64,000 nt of DNA, taken from positions 3,578,501 through 3,642,500 of the forward strand of contig NZ_AP021861.1 in the NCBI RefSeq assembly GCF_009177095.1, read 5' to 3'. Source of the DNA: Lacipirellula parvula. GTDB lineage: Bacteria; Planctomycetota; Planctomycetia; Pirellulales; Lacipirellulaceae. This document shows positions 55,003 through 63,788 of this stretch, in pieces. The first letter of the stretch is position 1, and each line of letters opens with the position of its first letter. Below the pieces are notes generated by a model. That model was given only the letters and a program-made list of their open reading frames with translations, ran no database searches and was not told the origin of the DNA. The position numbers were made by a program, and so were the translations under genes.

Positions 55003-55275
55003 TCAAATCAACAAGTACTCAGACTTGTTGAGATACAAATCAGTGGCGTTAAGATCTCGCGATGGAAGAGTTTGTGTATCCTGTCCAGCTAGCCATTTAG
55101 GTGTCGATCGCGTCGACAGCAATGCAGACTTGACGACCTCCCACCGGATCGCCTCGAGACACGTGCCGACGGTCCAGGTGTCGATCGTCCGGTTGACCAG
55201 GCGGATTCCGACCTGCCAGCCGTCAGAGCCTCGTGGCGGCCGGTAGGTGATGACGTACGAGGGCGGTTTGTCCAT
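55003..55275 (-). CDS. Small hypothetical protein, possibly decaying
   Basis: A 90-residue frame from ATG 55275. The first 50 codons are GC-rich at third positions, as in local genes, and read YVITYRPPRGSDGWQVGIRLVNRTIDTWTVGTC. The last 35 codons are AT-richer and have no such signature, so the 3' end may be a frameshifted or decayed tail. It lies between the beta-helix gene and the TPR/PIN gene. No family recognised. Confidence 0.4.
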   Translation of the reverse strand: MDKPPSYVITYRPPRGSDGWQVGIRLVNRTIDTWTVGTCLEAIRWEVVKSALLSTRSTPKWLAGQDTQTLPSRDLNATDLYLNKSEYLLI

Positions 55276-55312
55276 GCGGATAGGCTAGGCGATAGATTCG
55301 CCGCGTGCGCTA

Positions 55313-58300
55313 CTATAGGTGGCTTTTGAGCAAGTAGCCAATTAGTCCGTCGCAATCGCTGTATGCATCAGTGTCACAGTCGAAGAGTCGATGGAGGTTT
55401 TTTCGGATGGCTCGCAGGATGTATTTCCCCTCACCGATGGTGAGCACGCCTTCCAACATTGCCTTCGACATGCGATGCGCGGCATCGACACTCGGAGCTG
55501 CAGCATAAAGTAGGGGTAAGGCGTGAGCGGAAACCTTCGCTATGCCAAATCGATTGACTTCTGGCCGCCCACACCATGTGACAACTGACGGAAATGGCCA
55601 AGCTGAGTAGTCCCAATTCGCGATTTGTGCCGAAGCCAGTATCGCATCAGGTGTGAGACGCGCGTGGGTGTAGCGGCATCCGTTCAGTCGTGCAATGTTC
55701 TCGGTGAGCACAGCTGCGGACAGTTGCCCAAGATTCGCGAGGTTCTGCACCACAATCTCGGTCCACGTGCGTTCGACATTGAGCTCAATCCGACTGACCT
55801 CGGCAATTGTTAGGTCATCAGTCCACAACACAAGATTGAACTTCATTGCAGTGGCGATAGTCTGAGCAGCTCCAAACCCAAAAAACTCTGTAAGGTACTT
55901 TCGCTTGTGGGGTGAAAGGTCGGCGAGCGCCAGCCCGTTTTCTGCTTGCGAGTGTGAGGCCAACCATTGATAGAAGTCTCGAAATTCCGTATCTCTGGCA
56001 TTGATTAACTCAGGGTCATATTCGTCGTAGCGGTATTGTTCTCCTACTTTGGACAGGAAGCCTTTTCCGAGAAATGTGCCATCTAACGCTTTGCGGCGAA
56101 CTTGCTGCATTACGCCTAGATTCACAATGAGCGTAGGTGTGTGATTAAGAGACTTCCAGATTTGCGTCTGCCACAATGTTGCTATAGCGCTCTCGCACAG
56201 GACCAACTGAGACGACAAACCTGTCCTTAGGAGGGCTTGGTCATACTCCAACTCATTTCCCTGACAGCACCGAATGTCGATGTCACCCTGGGCGGCAAGA
56301 TGCGATGTTGCGTCGAACGCGTCTACACCGCTCATTGCTGCGAAACTCGTCACCGATAGTGGGTTGTCCTTGTAGACTTTGTGCAACTGAGCTGTTACTG
56401 CGGCTCGGTGATCGAGTATCTGAAAGATCGGCGAGAAGTCAGGATCGCCATCTGCATTAACGGAACTAAAACGCTGAACTTGAGGGTCATCTGGAAATCG
56501 CTCCTGCCAGTTATCCATGATGTCTTTGTAGACATATTGGTACTTGCTGATAATCCGGAGGATGCGTCCGTGGTGGCGTTGCGTTCCACTTGTACGTAGC
56601 AGAAACTCGTCGCCGAGCGACTTGCCTAAAAGGTCTTGCGCTGTCGGATGACTGAGGTCCAGTTCGCGCCGGTTACGATCGACTAAAGAACTATCCTCGA
56701 GAATCCATGCAGCGATATCTCCGCTCGATACGTCCATGTACTCGACTGCGGCGCCAGGTTGTGCTGACTCGAATGACGGTAAGGAGTGTTCTTTGCCGGG
56801 TTCGCCACATGCCGTTAGAAACGCACGGTGGGCATCGGCGGAATCGTGGTTCTTTTGGAGTAGACGGTAGGCGTAATCCAGCGCTAGCTCGCTGTCGCCC
56901 CGTTCCCGCAGTAGTACGACGACCATCTTTCCGATCTCGGGCGTCGCTTCTTCCCAAGTCGGAAGCTCCTCGATGGGCAGCTTTGCCACTTCCGGACGAT
57001 CGTGAATCGCGCCGATAAGTGCTTTTCTAAGCTTCACGAGCTTCGTGAAGTCATCGTTGTTGTTGAGAGCGATATAGGCGTCGAGTACTTCCAGTGCGCC
57101 GTCTATGTCGCTGTATTTCTCCCTATTGTAAACTTCCAAGTCGATCGCTTCCTCAAGGAATACCCCATCCTCGCGAAGCTTTGAGCAGAAGTTCAAGATC
57201 GCACCGACGCTGTCGCTGTGATACGCGGACTCTAGCAGCCACTCGATTTGATTGAGAGGGCTCTGGGGAGTGACGATTTGCGAGAAAGCCGCTACCGCCT
57301 CTGCGTGAAGTTTGCAGCCCCTGCAAGCGAGGGCTGCATCGATCCACGCCGTTTCATCATCTGTCGGTAAAAGTTGCGACACTGCAAGGCGTGCGTGGCT
57401 ATCTGCTTCCTCGAAGTTTTTTGCCACCCCGTAACACGTTGCAATTAGGGCGTCGCGATGTGCTTGACTTAAGTCAGCGCGTGAGAGCGTGCGAATCTTG
57501 TCGATGACACCATCGACGCTACCCTGCTTACTTCGAAGCAGCCCAAGCAGTTTGATTGCATTGCTTAGCTCTCTCAAATCAACTTCAACGCCATCTTGCA
57601 CGACGCCGCTCAGAAGCTCCGCCGCCACTTCACGGTCTTCGTGAGTATCGCGATCGGCGAGAAGAAATGATAGGAATACGCAGCTCTTCGGGTCGCTGCT
57701 GTGGAATGAGTTCGCTTGGAGAGCTTCAATCGCCTCATCGATTTCGCCAAGGTCACGAAGAAGCTGTGCGTACTGGCGGCCAATGTCCGTGGCAGCGGGC
57801 CATGCTCGGACCGCCTGCTTGTAGACGTGAGATGCTTCCTGCGCTTTCCCTAGTAGTCGAAGTGCACCGGCGTAATAAAAGTAAAATTGTCCTCTGTGCT
57901 GCCGACCTGGCTCGGCGACGATTTGCTCCGCTAAAGTCTCGAATCTACTGATCGCCGCTTCTAGGACCGACGTTTCCTCAGGAGATCGCACTAGGTGGTT
58001 TTCGTGCGCGACGTATATGCGATTGACCGCTACGACATTTTGAAGCACCTCAAAGCCCAGGCGGTTCGCTTCATCCTTAATGCCTTCGCTAGCGAGAAAC
58101 AGAGCGAAGTCAAACTCCATGAGTCGGTGAGCGCGCCATGCTGTTGTGGCGAGTATGTTCACGTCGTATTTGACGGAGGGTGGCAGCCCGTTCCAGATGT
58201 CTTCGGTGCTGGTATCGGTGTCATCGAGACGAATTAATACGAGGTGAGCGAAAGGCGTGTCTGGGTGCTGCTCAAGAATTTCGCGAGCCCGACGCTCAGC

Positions 58301-58879
58301 TTCCTTGTCGTCGCCCGCGGAGAAATGAGCCGTCGCCACCAGGGCTTGCGCTTCGATATCGTCCGGCTGGTGAAGCAACGCTTCCTCGAAGTAAGCAAGT
58401 GCTCGGCCGAATTCCTCGATCCGGGTCTTGCATTGCCCCAAATTTGCGACAATTCGAAATCTCTGGCGCGGCGTCATGCTGGGCCAGTGGGGGGAATTTC
58501 GTAACTCGAGTAGTTTCTCGGTCGCAACTTCGAGGATGTTGCGTCTCATGTAGGATACGGCCTCCTCGATCAATGCTGTCACCCCGGCATCAGTGGCGGC
58601 TGTGATTGCAGATGGTTCCGTCTGGGGCGTAGTCGATGGATGCACCGAGCCGGCGATCAATTCCTCCAGTCCTTCTAAGCGGGTATCGACATCAAGTAGC
58701 CGCTTCTCGACGCGAGTCGTTATGACTGTGTCTTCGACAATTAGTCGCTTGAATTCATCGTCCTGTCGCACGCGAATCCAACCAGCGATTTGCGATTTCG
58801 CAGCATCGGCTCTCTCTTTCTGCTCCGCCTTGAGCATTCGCAAGAGGCTTGCCAGTGTGCTGATTCCTGGAATTGACAT
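55313..58879 (-). CDS. TPR / GreAB-C-like / PIN-like protein, predicted conflict-system effector
   Basis: A 1188-residue protein. The first 90 residues are a short helical/coiled head, then about 600 residues are TPR-like helices (MTPRQRFRIVANLGQCKTRIEEFGRALAYFEEALLHQPDD is the clearest). Near residues 745-800 a GreA/GreB C-terminal-like stretch appears (AQDLLGKSLGDEFLLR, HGRILRIISKYQYVYKD). From about 870 there is a PIN-like nuclease fold: VLCESAIATLW, PTLIVNLGVMQQV, LVLWTDDLTIAEVSRIEL with Asp pair at residues 1021-1022. Iyer, Burroughs, Aravind and colleagues described this TPR-GreAB-C-PIN combination as a predicted RNase effector in biological conflict systems. It could cleave RNA or transcripts on sensing infection. 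It lies beside a zinc-ribbon membrane protein gene and an element with recombinase. Confidence 0.65.
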   Translation of the reverse strand: MSIPGISTLASLLRMLKAEQKERADAAKSQIAGWIRVRQDDEFKRLIVEDTVITTRVEKRLLDVDTRLEGLEELIAGSVHPSTTPQTEPSAITAATDAGVTALIEEAVSYMRRNILEVATEKLLELRNSPHWPSMTPRQRFRIVANLGQCKTRIEEFGRALAYFEEALLHQPDDIEAQALVATAHFSAGDDKEAERRAREILEQHPDTPFAHLVLIRLDDTDTSTEDIWNGLPPSVKYDVNILATTAWRAHRLMEFDFALFLASEGIKDEANRLGFEVLQNVVAVNRIYVAHENHLVRSPEETSVLEAAISRFETLAEQIVAEPGRQHRGQFYFYYAGALRLLGKAQEASHVYKQAVRAWPAATDIGRQYAQLLRDLGEIDEAIEALQANSFHSSDPKSCVFLSFLLADRDTHEDREVAAELLSGVVQDGVEVDLRELSNAIKLLGLLRSKQGSVDGVIDKIRTLSRADLSQAHRDALIATCYGVAKNFEEADSHARLAVSQLLPTDDETAWIDAALACRGCKLHAEAVAAFSQIVTPQSPLNQIEWLLESAYHSDSVGAILNFCSKLREDGVFLEEAIDLEVYNREKYSDIDGALEVLDAYIALNNNDDFTKLVKLRKALIGAIHDRPEVAKLPIEELPTWEEATPEIGKMVVVLLRERGDSELALDYAYRLLQKNHDSADAHRAFLTACGEPGKEHSLPSFESAQPGAAVEYMDVSSGDIAAWILEDSSLVDRNRRELDLSHPTAQDLLGKSLGDEFLLRTSGTQRHHGRILRIISKYQYVYKDIMDNWQERFPDDPQVQRFSSVNADGDPDFSPIFQILDHRAAVTAQLHKVYKDNPLSVTSFAAMSGVDAFDATSHLAAQGDIDIRCCQGNELEYDQALLRTGLSSQLVLCESAIATLWQTQIWKSLNHTPTLIVNLGVMQQVRRKALDGTFLGKGFLSKVGEQYRYDEYDPELINARDTEFRDFYQWLASHSQAENGLALADLSPHKRKYLTEFFGFGAAQTIATAMKFNLVLWTDDLTIAEVSRIELNVERTWTEIVVQNLANLGQLSAAVLTENIARLNGCRYTHARLTPDAILASAQIANWDYSAWPFPSVVTWCGRPEVNRFGIAKVSAHALPLLYAAAPSVDAAHRMSKAMLEGVLTIGEGKYILRAIRKNLHRLFDCDTDAYSDCDGLIGYLLKSHL

Positions 58880-58914
58880 AGAGGGGTCTCAAAACGAATC
58901 TTGCGTAGGGGCTT

Positions 58915-59724
58915 TCACTTAGATTCGGTAGGCCAATCAACGTCCCTCACCGAAACAATGAACTTCGCATCCTTCGGAGCTTCCTTCACCCTGTACCAGC
59001 CTCCATCAAACTGATTGGGCGTGTACTCCAACTCCTGCGTTTCCCCCCGTTCAAGGCCGCCCGAAATGAGCTTGCTAAATTTCACCTCAGCCCACGGAAC
59101 TGCGCGATTGGGTGATTTGACAGTGGCCGCGAAGTAAATTGCGGAGATCGGTTCATTGCTGTCGTTGCGCACCTTCACGTTGACGATGAGTTCGTCCCCG
59201 CCGAATTGCTGCGGCACTGTCCGAATGCTCGCACCGAGAATCTTGACCTTCGGTACTAATTCGGCAGTGCGGTCGTCGCGCTTGTCAATGTTACCGACGG
59301 TTCCACCGCCGCCGAGGCTCTTGGCCAAGCCTTCCTGAAATCCCTCCGCAGCTTTCTCGAACGCGGAGCGAATCTCCCACTTGAGATACTCGCGGCCGAG
59401 GAAGAACCCAACGATCAAGCAGAGCGCGCCGACTCCTGCAATTGGCGCCCATGCGGGCCATTGCTTGCGTTGAGTTGATTTCTCTTTGGGAGTCGTCGGG
59501 AAATCGAAATTGTGGTCAGCGACGGGGGCGGGCGTTGCGATCGGGTCGGGTGGCGGCGGAGGCGGCGCGCTGACTGCCAGTTGTTGTGGTAGTGAAGCGT
59601 CCGCCGGCAGGCCGCCGATCGTTAGCTGCTGGCCGCATCCGGGGCACTTAGCTCTCGTACCCGCGCGATTATCTGGCGCGTTGATTCCCTTGCCGCAACC
59701 CGGACAGACGACTCGGATGGCCAT
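58915..59724 (-). CDS. Zinc-ribbon membrane protein
   Basis: A 269-residue protein. The N-terminal zinc ribbon (VCPGCGKGINAPDNRAG, then RAKCPGCGQQL) has two CPGCG pairs, as in many planctomycete proteins with an MJ0042-like ribbon. A Pro-rich linker follows, then one membrane helix near residues 90-110 (WAPIAGVGALCLIVGFFLGREYL). The C-terminal part, with a beta-sandwich-like feel, reads GASIRTVPQQFGGDELIVNVKVRNDSNEPISAIYFAA. It likely sits with the ribbon in the cytoplasm and the domain outside. It is 35 bp upstream of the TPR/PIN gene in the same direction, so could be co-transcribed with it. The role is unknown. Confidence 0.7.
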   Translation of the reverse strand: MAIRVVCPGCGKGINAPDNRAGTRAKCPGCGQQLTIGGLPADASLPQQLAVSAPPPPPPDPIATPAPVADHNFDFPTTPKEKSTQRKQWPAWAPIAGVGALCLIVGFFLGREYLKWEIRSAFEKAAEGFQEGLAKSLGGGGTVGNIDKRDDRTAELVPKVKILGASIRTVPQQFGGDELIVNVKVRNDSNEPISAIYFAATVKSPNRAVPWAEVKFSKLISGGLERGETQELEYTPNQFDGGWYRVKEAPKDAKFIVSVRDVDWPTESK

Positions 59725-60121
59725 TCATACTCCCAAAGAAGAGCCTGCGATCTTGCAGTCGCCGTCTACTTTATTCGGCGGGCAATGCGAAGGCTAGCAA
59801 CGTTGACAAAAACTGAGAGTTCGGCACAATGGCGAGCGTTGCCAGTTGGCAGCCGGGCCTAGTAAACCCGAAGTGAAGGACATATTCGATGATTGCAACA
59901 TCTGGCAACAGGCCCGGACGCGCGGGCCGACGTACAAGCTTTGATCCACGTCGGTGGGGAGCGAGGCGTCGGCGGGTGACTTCACTCACCTTTACTACCG
60001 CGTTTCCGGGCCTGTTGCCATTTGAGGCGTCGTCGAGTTGTCGAAGCGCCCAGGACGGGCGGTGGCCACCTGGGCGCTCTCTTCTCGCCACTCTGGCGAT
60101 GCCCGGGAAGGGTTTCAGTCC
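59725..60121. other. 397-bp divergent intergenic region
   Basis: No gene is supported; a frame from 60038 into the next gene overlaps the inverted repeat and is not favoured. Most of it is the multi-branched inverted repeat at 59903-60020. A related TTGGCAGCCGGGCC sequence lies at about 59847-59860. Confidence 0.5.
59903..60020. repeat. 16-bp inverted repeat closing a multi-branched structure
   Basis: TGGCAACAGGCCCGGA at 59903-59918 pairs perfectly with TCCGGGCCTGTTGCCA at 60005-60020. Inside are a 7-bp hairpin CCGACGT (59927-59933) / ACGTCGG (59948-59954) and a 5-bp hairpin GGTGA (59975-59979) / TCACC (59986-59990). It lies directly upstream of the HEPN-like and recombinase genes. Confidence 0.65.
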
Positions 60122-60538
60122 ATGGTCGGTATCTGTGCTGACATGGCCCAGCGAAGGTCGCTTCGGCGCGAAGCGTACCAGTTGCTCGATAGGGCCAGGA
60201 GTTCTCTAGCTCAGCAAGCATTCATCGAGTGCGGTTGTTGCCTGCGCGAGGCGGTGCGAATTTACCTGCACGATGAGTGCACGCATCACGGCTGCTTGCC
60301 AAAAGAGAAGCCGGGGATCTACCGCACGCCTCCGCGCGTCCTCGCGAAGCGACTCACTAAAAAAGGAGTTCTCGGACCGAAGCTTGGGCAGTGGATAGGT
60401 GAAATCATTGAGATGTCGAACAAGGCTGCACACCTCAGCTTTGTTCCTCCACGTGAACTGGAAGCAGGCATCGTGATGACGAAGTTTTTTCTAGACGGAA
60501 CTCACCTCATTCCAACGAAGACTGGAGGTCAGGCATGA
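60122..60538 (+). CDS. HEPN-like small protein overlapping the recombinase gene
   Basis: A 138-residue protein. ATG 60122 is preferred as it has GAAGGG 9 bases upstream; an ATG at 60143 is also possible. The product is mostly helical: EAYQLLDRARSSLAQQAFIECGCCLREAVRIYL, then WIGEIIEMSNKAAHLSFVPPRELEAGI. The last stretch resembles the DUF4145/HEPN-like motif (xxNxAAH), but the RX4-6H nuclease motif is not clear. The stop overlaps the recombinase start by 4 bp (ATGA), so they are translationally coupled. It may be an accessory of the recombinase or a regulator; no function is proven. Confidence 0.6.
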   Translation: MVGICADMAQRRSLRREAYQLLDRARSSLAQQAFIECGCCLREAVRIYLHDECTHHGCLPKEKPGIYRTPPRVLAKRLTKKGVLGPKLGQWIGEIIEMSNKAAHLSFVPPRELEAGIVMTKFFLDGTHLIPTKTGGQA

Positions 60539-62100
60539 TCGCAACAGAAGCCAAGGCTGATCGTTTACTACAACGAATTCTCGATGAAATGGTTGAGGCG
60601 CGACAGTACGAGAATAAATCGGCGCGCGAGATGCGCCGAATGATCAAGCGGTTCGACGAATGCTTTGATGCGCCACTCCACGCCAACGAAGTGACGCTGG
60701 AATCGATTAAGCGTTCAATCGGTTTACTACTCCAGGGTGGCATGACTCTCAAGAGCGCCAAAAAAGTCGCGCAGTCTGTTGCCACCGTTGTTCGGTACGC
60801 GGATCCGACGATGCTACCGCGGTGGCAACGTATCCCGCTCCTTTTTGACGGCGCCGATGCGGACGTTGCCCAGCCGAAAGATTGGCCGCTGGTCCGTATT
60901 GTGAATCAGTTGTTTGTAGCAAGCGGGAAACGTTCGAAAACAACCATTGTGAAGTACCGGCAGGCATGCCGCAGATACTGTCGGTTTGCTAAGTCGATGC
61001 AACGCGCCTCTGACGTCACGCCTGAACGGCTAGAAGAGTTCCGCCATTGGCAACTCAAACAGGGTTACAGCGAAGGCACTGCAGAGGACGGATGCGACCA
61101 TGTTGCCGCCGTCGTCAGGACCGCCGACGCCGGAATTCTGCCACCAAAGTATCGACGGAAGTTGTTCGCTGATGCAAAGCGACCAGCGTTCGATGACGGT
61201 GAGATAGGCGGAACTATCGAATGGATCATGCTGAATGAGTATTTTCCGATGAAGCAGCGGATCGCAAGTAAGCAGACGGAACGCATGTATGCTGCCGCAA
61301 CTGCTAAGTTCAGTCGCTTCCTTGAGCGGCCGGCTACGCTTGCGGATCTCGATGATTTAGTCGTGTCTCGCTGGCTGCGTTCGATGCGGGATGATTTGGC
61401 CCCGGCAACAATCGCTGGGTACGCGAAGAATATCCGGGCCTTCTGGGACTGGTGCGCTAGGACGGAGAAGATGCGTCGCTTTCCGACGTTCGCGGATCCG
61501 CCAATTCCGCGGCACATTCCACGGGCGTGGTCGATACCGCAGTTGAACGCACTACTTAGCGCTTGCGGGCGGATGGAGGGTGCGATCGCAGGTGTACCGG
61601 CGCCCCTTTGGTGGGGCTGCTTATTGCTTGTCGCACTTGATACCGGGGAGCGACGAGGCGCTCTCTTCCAACTGGCATGGGAGCACTACGATCCCGAGAC
61701 TGGGCGCCTGGAAGCGCCTGCAGAGATTCGCAAAGGTCGCGGCAAATCAGCCATCTATTGGCTGCGAGCGCCTAGTATCGAAGCACTCGCTGCGATTCGC
61801 CCCCCAAAGCGAGAGTTGATCTTCGAGTGGTCCAGCGGTGCGTTCGACACTTACTTCCGGAAACTGGTAGAGCTCGCCGGTCTGCCATACGAACCGCATA
61901 AGAGCGGGCTGCAGAAGTTGCGGCGTAGTTTTGCAACGCTGGTCGAGGCGAACGGCGGCGATGCAACGGCCGCGCTGATGCATACCGCCCGGAAAGTTAC
62001 GGAGCAGTCCTACTTGGACACACGGCTCATTGATCGGCCGTCTCCCAATCTGTTGCTTCCGAGTTTCACAATGTCGCCCGACGTCCCAACCGAGGGATAG
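60535..62100 (+). CDS. Tyrosine recombinase (phage-type integrase)
   Basis: A 521-residue site-specific recombinase. The catalytic set is spread in the usual order: Arg in GERRGALFQLAWEHY, Lys in RKGRGKSAIYWLR, then LQKLRRSFATLVEANGG in place of HxLRxT (the first His is Gln/Lys), His in LMHTARKVTEQSYL and Tyr in QSYLD. The N-terminal 380 residues include SAM-like/core-binding helices; they are longer than in small phage integrases. It probably integrates or excises the element it lies in. A hairpin follows at 62164-62193. Confidence 0.82.
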   Translation: MIATEAKADRLLQRILDEMVEARQYENKSAREMRRMIKRFDECFDAPLHANEVTLESIKRSIGLLLQGGMTLKSAKKVAQSVATVVRYADPTMLPRWQRIPLLFDGADADVAQPKDWPLVRIVNQLFVASGKRSKTTIVKYRQACRRYCRFAKSMQRASDVTPERLEEFRHWQLKQGYSEGTAEDGCDHVAAVVRTADAGILPPKYRRKLFADAKRPAFDDGEIGGTIEWIMLNEYFPMKQRIASKQTERMYAAATAKFSRFLERPATLADLDDLVVSRWLRSMRDDLAPATIAGYAKNIRAFWDWCARTEKMRRFPTFADPPIPRHIPRAWSIPQLNALLSACGRMEGAIAGVPAPLWWGCLLLVALDTGERRGALFQLAWEHYDPETGRLEAPAEIRKGRGKSAIYWLRAPSIEALAAIRPPKRELIFEWSSGAFDTYFRKLVELAGLPYEPHKSGLQKLRRSFATLVEANGGDATAALMHTARKVTEQSYLDTRLIDRPSPNLLLPSFTMSPDVPTEG

Positions 62101-62163
62101 TTGGGCCTTAAGGGCTAACGACATCGCCGCGGGCAGGCGGCGGCCTTAGCCCTCGCAACGCCT

Positions 62164-62193
62164 GAGAACCGACCAGCAATAATTGCGGTTCTC
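62164..62193 (+). terminator. Hairpin after the recombinase gene
   Basis: GAGAACCG / CGGTTCTC with a 14-base loop, starting 64 bp after the stop at 62100. No T run follows, so termination is not certain. Confidence 0.4.
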
Positions 62194-62359
62194 CGAAGGT
62201 AGGCGATGCTACGCGCGTATCATCGCCTTATATTCGACGATTCGGGTGTCCGCTGTGGGTTGCAAACCGCGGCGGCAAGCGGCTCGCGGCGACTCGGCCT
62301 TCCCATCCTTCGGCCAGTCGCCGCGCGTCGGCCCGATTGAAGAAAGGGTGGATTCGGCG

Positions 62360-63352
62360 ATGACTTCTCAGTGGCGCGACACACAGCCTGGCCTACACAA
62401 GTTCAATCGTCAAGTTCACGATCTTTTCAACACTCCCTCACGGCTCGCGTGGCTTCACGAACAACTCCTTGAATGTGCTAAGCATCGCTCGCAATCTCGG
62501 CATGCCGAGCAAGAGTGGGAGGAAGGCCGGCGCAAGTACTTCGAAGAGTCCGTCCAGAAAGTAGGGGCGAGCGTTCTTCGGGATCAAACAAAGCCGCACA
62601 AGAATGACACGGTTTGGGATCATTACCGACGGGACTTACCTGCGGCGGAAGTTGTCGTAATCCCGTACTCCTACCGCAAGAACATCTACATCAGGTCTGA
62701 AACGGGTTCCGATGGCGCGGAAGTACAGAGCCGCACAAATTGCTTCCGAGAATTTCCGGACGGTCGAGGTGCGTTCGACCTGTGCGCCTGGACTCCGCTA
62801 GCATTTGTTAGTTTCGATTCTCGGCTGCGGTTTTATCTTCCGCTACCGCCAGATGACATACCGAGGGATTATGCAATCAACGAGATCTGTTTCGCACTGA
62901 CCGCGCTCCATGATGCAGATGGCGCTTACGATGCCCTCGTGCCATCGCACTCCGCTCTTCGCGCGGAGCTCGGGAGTGCATTCAGCTTCTTATTACAACG
63001 GCTGAGACACGATGCTCGCTCTTCCTGGGTCGTTAGCATCGAGCCGCTTGCTGATCGAGTTTCCGGAGCAATCCTCGCGTTTGAAACATCTTCTCAGGAA
63101 GTTGAATTGCCAATCGCATTTAACGGAGTGGTTGATAAAAAAGCTCGGGATCGATGGCTGTACACGCTACGCAGTTCGGGACGAGTGTGGAAAGAGATTC
63201 ACTCAGCTTGCAAGAATCGCGCTGCTAGTGAGGGGTGGTTTAACGACCTCCATAAGGAGTCGTCGGTTCGCGCAGCAGTGACCAGATACGCGGAAAACAA
63301 TAGTCTTCCGCTTGACAAAAAGGCTTCGGGGCGACCCCCAAAAGTCCTTTGA
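62360..63352 (+). CDS. Hypothetical protein (330 aa) of the recombinase region
   Basis: No family recognised. ATG 62360 has AAGGGTGG about 8 bases upstream; the frame extends 177 bases further upstream without any start signal. The product is mixed alpha/beta with charged N-terminal helices (EWEEGRRKYFEESVQKV), a beta-rich central part (AEVVVIPYSYRKNIYIRSE) and a basic end (KKASGRPPKVL). Absence of signal and membrane segments suggests a cytoplasmic protein. Could be a DNA-binding or replication-type protein of the element, but nothing proves it. Confidence 0.6.
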   Translation: MTSQWRDTQPGLHKFNRQVHDLFNTPSRLAWLHEQLLECAKHRSQSRHAEQEWEEGRRKYFEESVQKVGASVLRDQTKPHKNDTVWDHYRRDLPAAEVVVIPYSYRKNIYIRSETGSDGAEVQSRTNCFREFPDGRGAFDLCAWTPLAFVSFDSRLRFYLPLPPDDIPRDYAINEICFALTALHDADGAYDALVPSHSALRAELGSAFSFLLQRLRHDARSSWVVSIEPLADRVSGAILAFETSSQEVELPIAFNGVVDKKARDRWLYTLRSSGRVWKEIHSACKNRAASEGWFNDLHKESSVRAAVTRYAENNSLPLDKKASGRPPKVL

Positions 63353-63467
63353 GAAATCACCGTGCGCCATTCTGCGCCATCCTGCGCAATTTTTTGAGAC
63401 GCAGACTTCAGAACAATGTCCTCAGAGTCGCACTCCGCGGCACAGTCTTTCCAATGAGGGTCAAATC

Positions 63468-63677
63468 ATGTCCAGCGCCGTAAGCTCTGAGTCTCCGCAA
63501 CTTCTCACCACGCCGCGTGAGGCCGCCGAACTTCTCCGAATCAGCGAGAAAGCGCTCTGGAATCTGACGGTGCCGCGTGGCGACCTACAATGCGTCCGGC
63601 TTGGCCGGTCAGTCCGCTATAGCCTCGCGACTCTTCGCAAGTACGTCGAGCAGCAACAGAACGCTGCCGCGGGCTAA
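63468..63677 (+). CDS. Excisionase-like helix-turn-helix protein
   Basis: A 69-residue protein. ATG 63468 with SD GAGGG is chosen over an open frame 156 bases longer. It is a MerR-like/HTH_17 DNA-binding domain: LTTPREAAELLRISEKALWNLTVPRGDLQCVRLGRSVRYSLATLRKYVE, the pattern of excisionase-family proteins. Together with the recombinase at 60535 it would direct excision of the element. Confidence 0.8.
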   Translation: MSSAVSSESPQLLTTPREAAELLRISEKALWNLTVPRGDLQCVRLGRSVRYSLATLRKYVEQQQNAAAG

Positions 63678-63788
63678 TTTCTCCACCCAGCCCGTGTAGC
63701 TGCCGGCGTGCCAGAATGCGAAGCGCGCCGGCCCTCTGCCTAGATTTAGCGGTCAACGGCAGGGGACCGGGCGCTTCCACGGCGACAG

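Noticed and set aside
59903-60020. Integron attC site
   Set aside because: The ends do not match the attC core consensus, and no integron integrase motif was seen in the recombinase.
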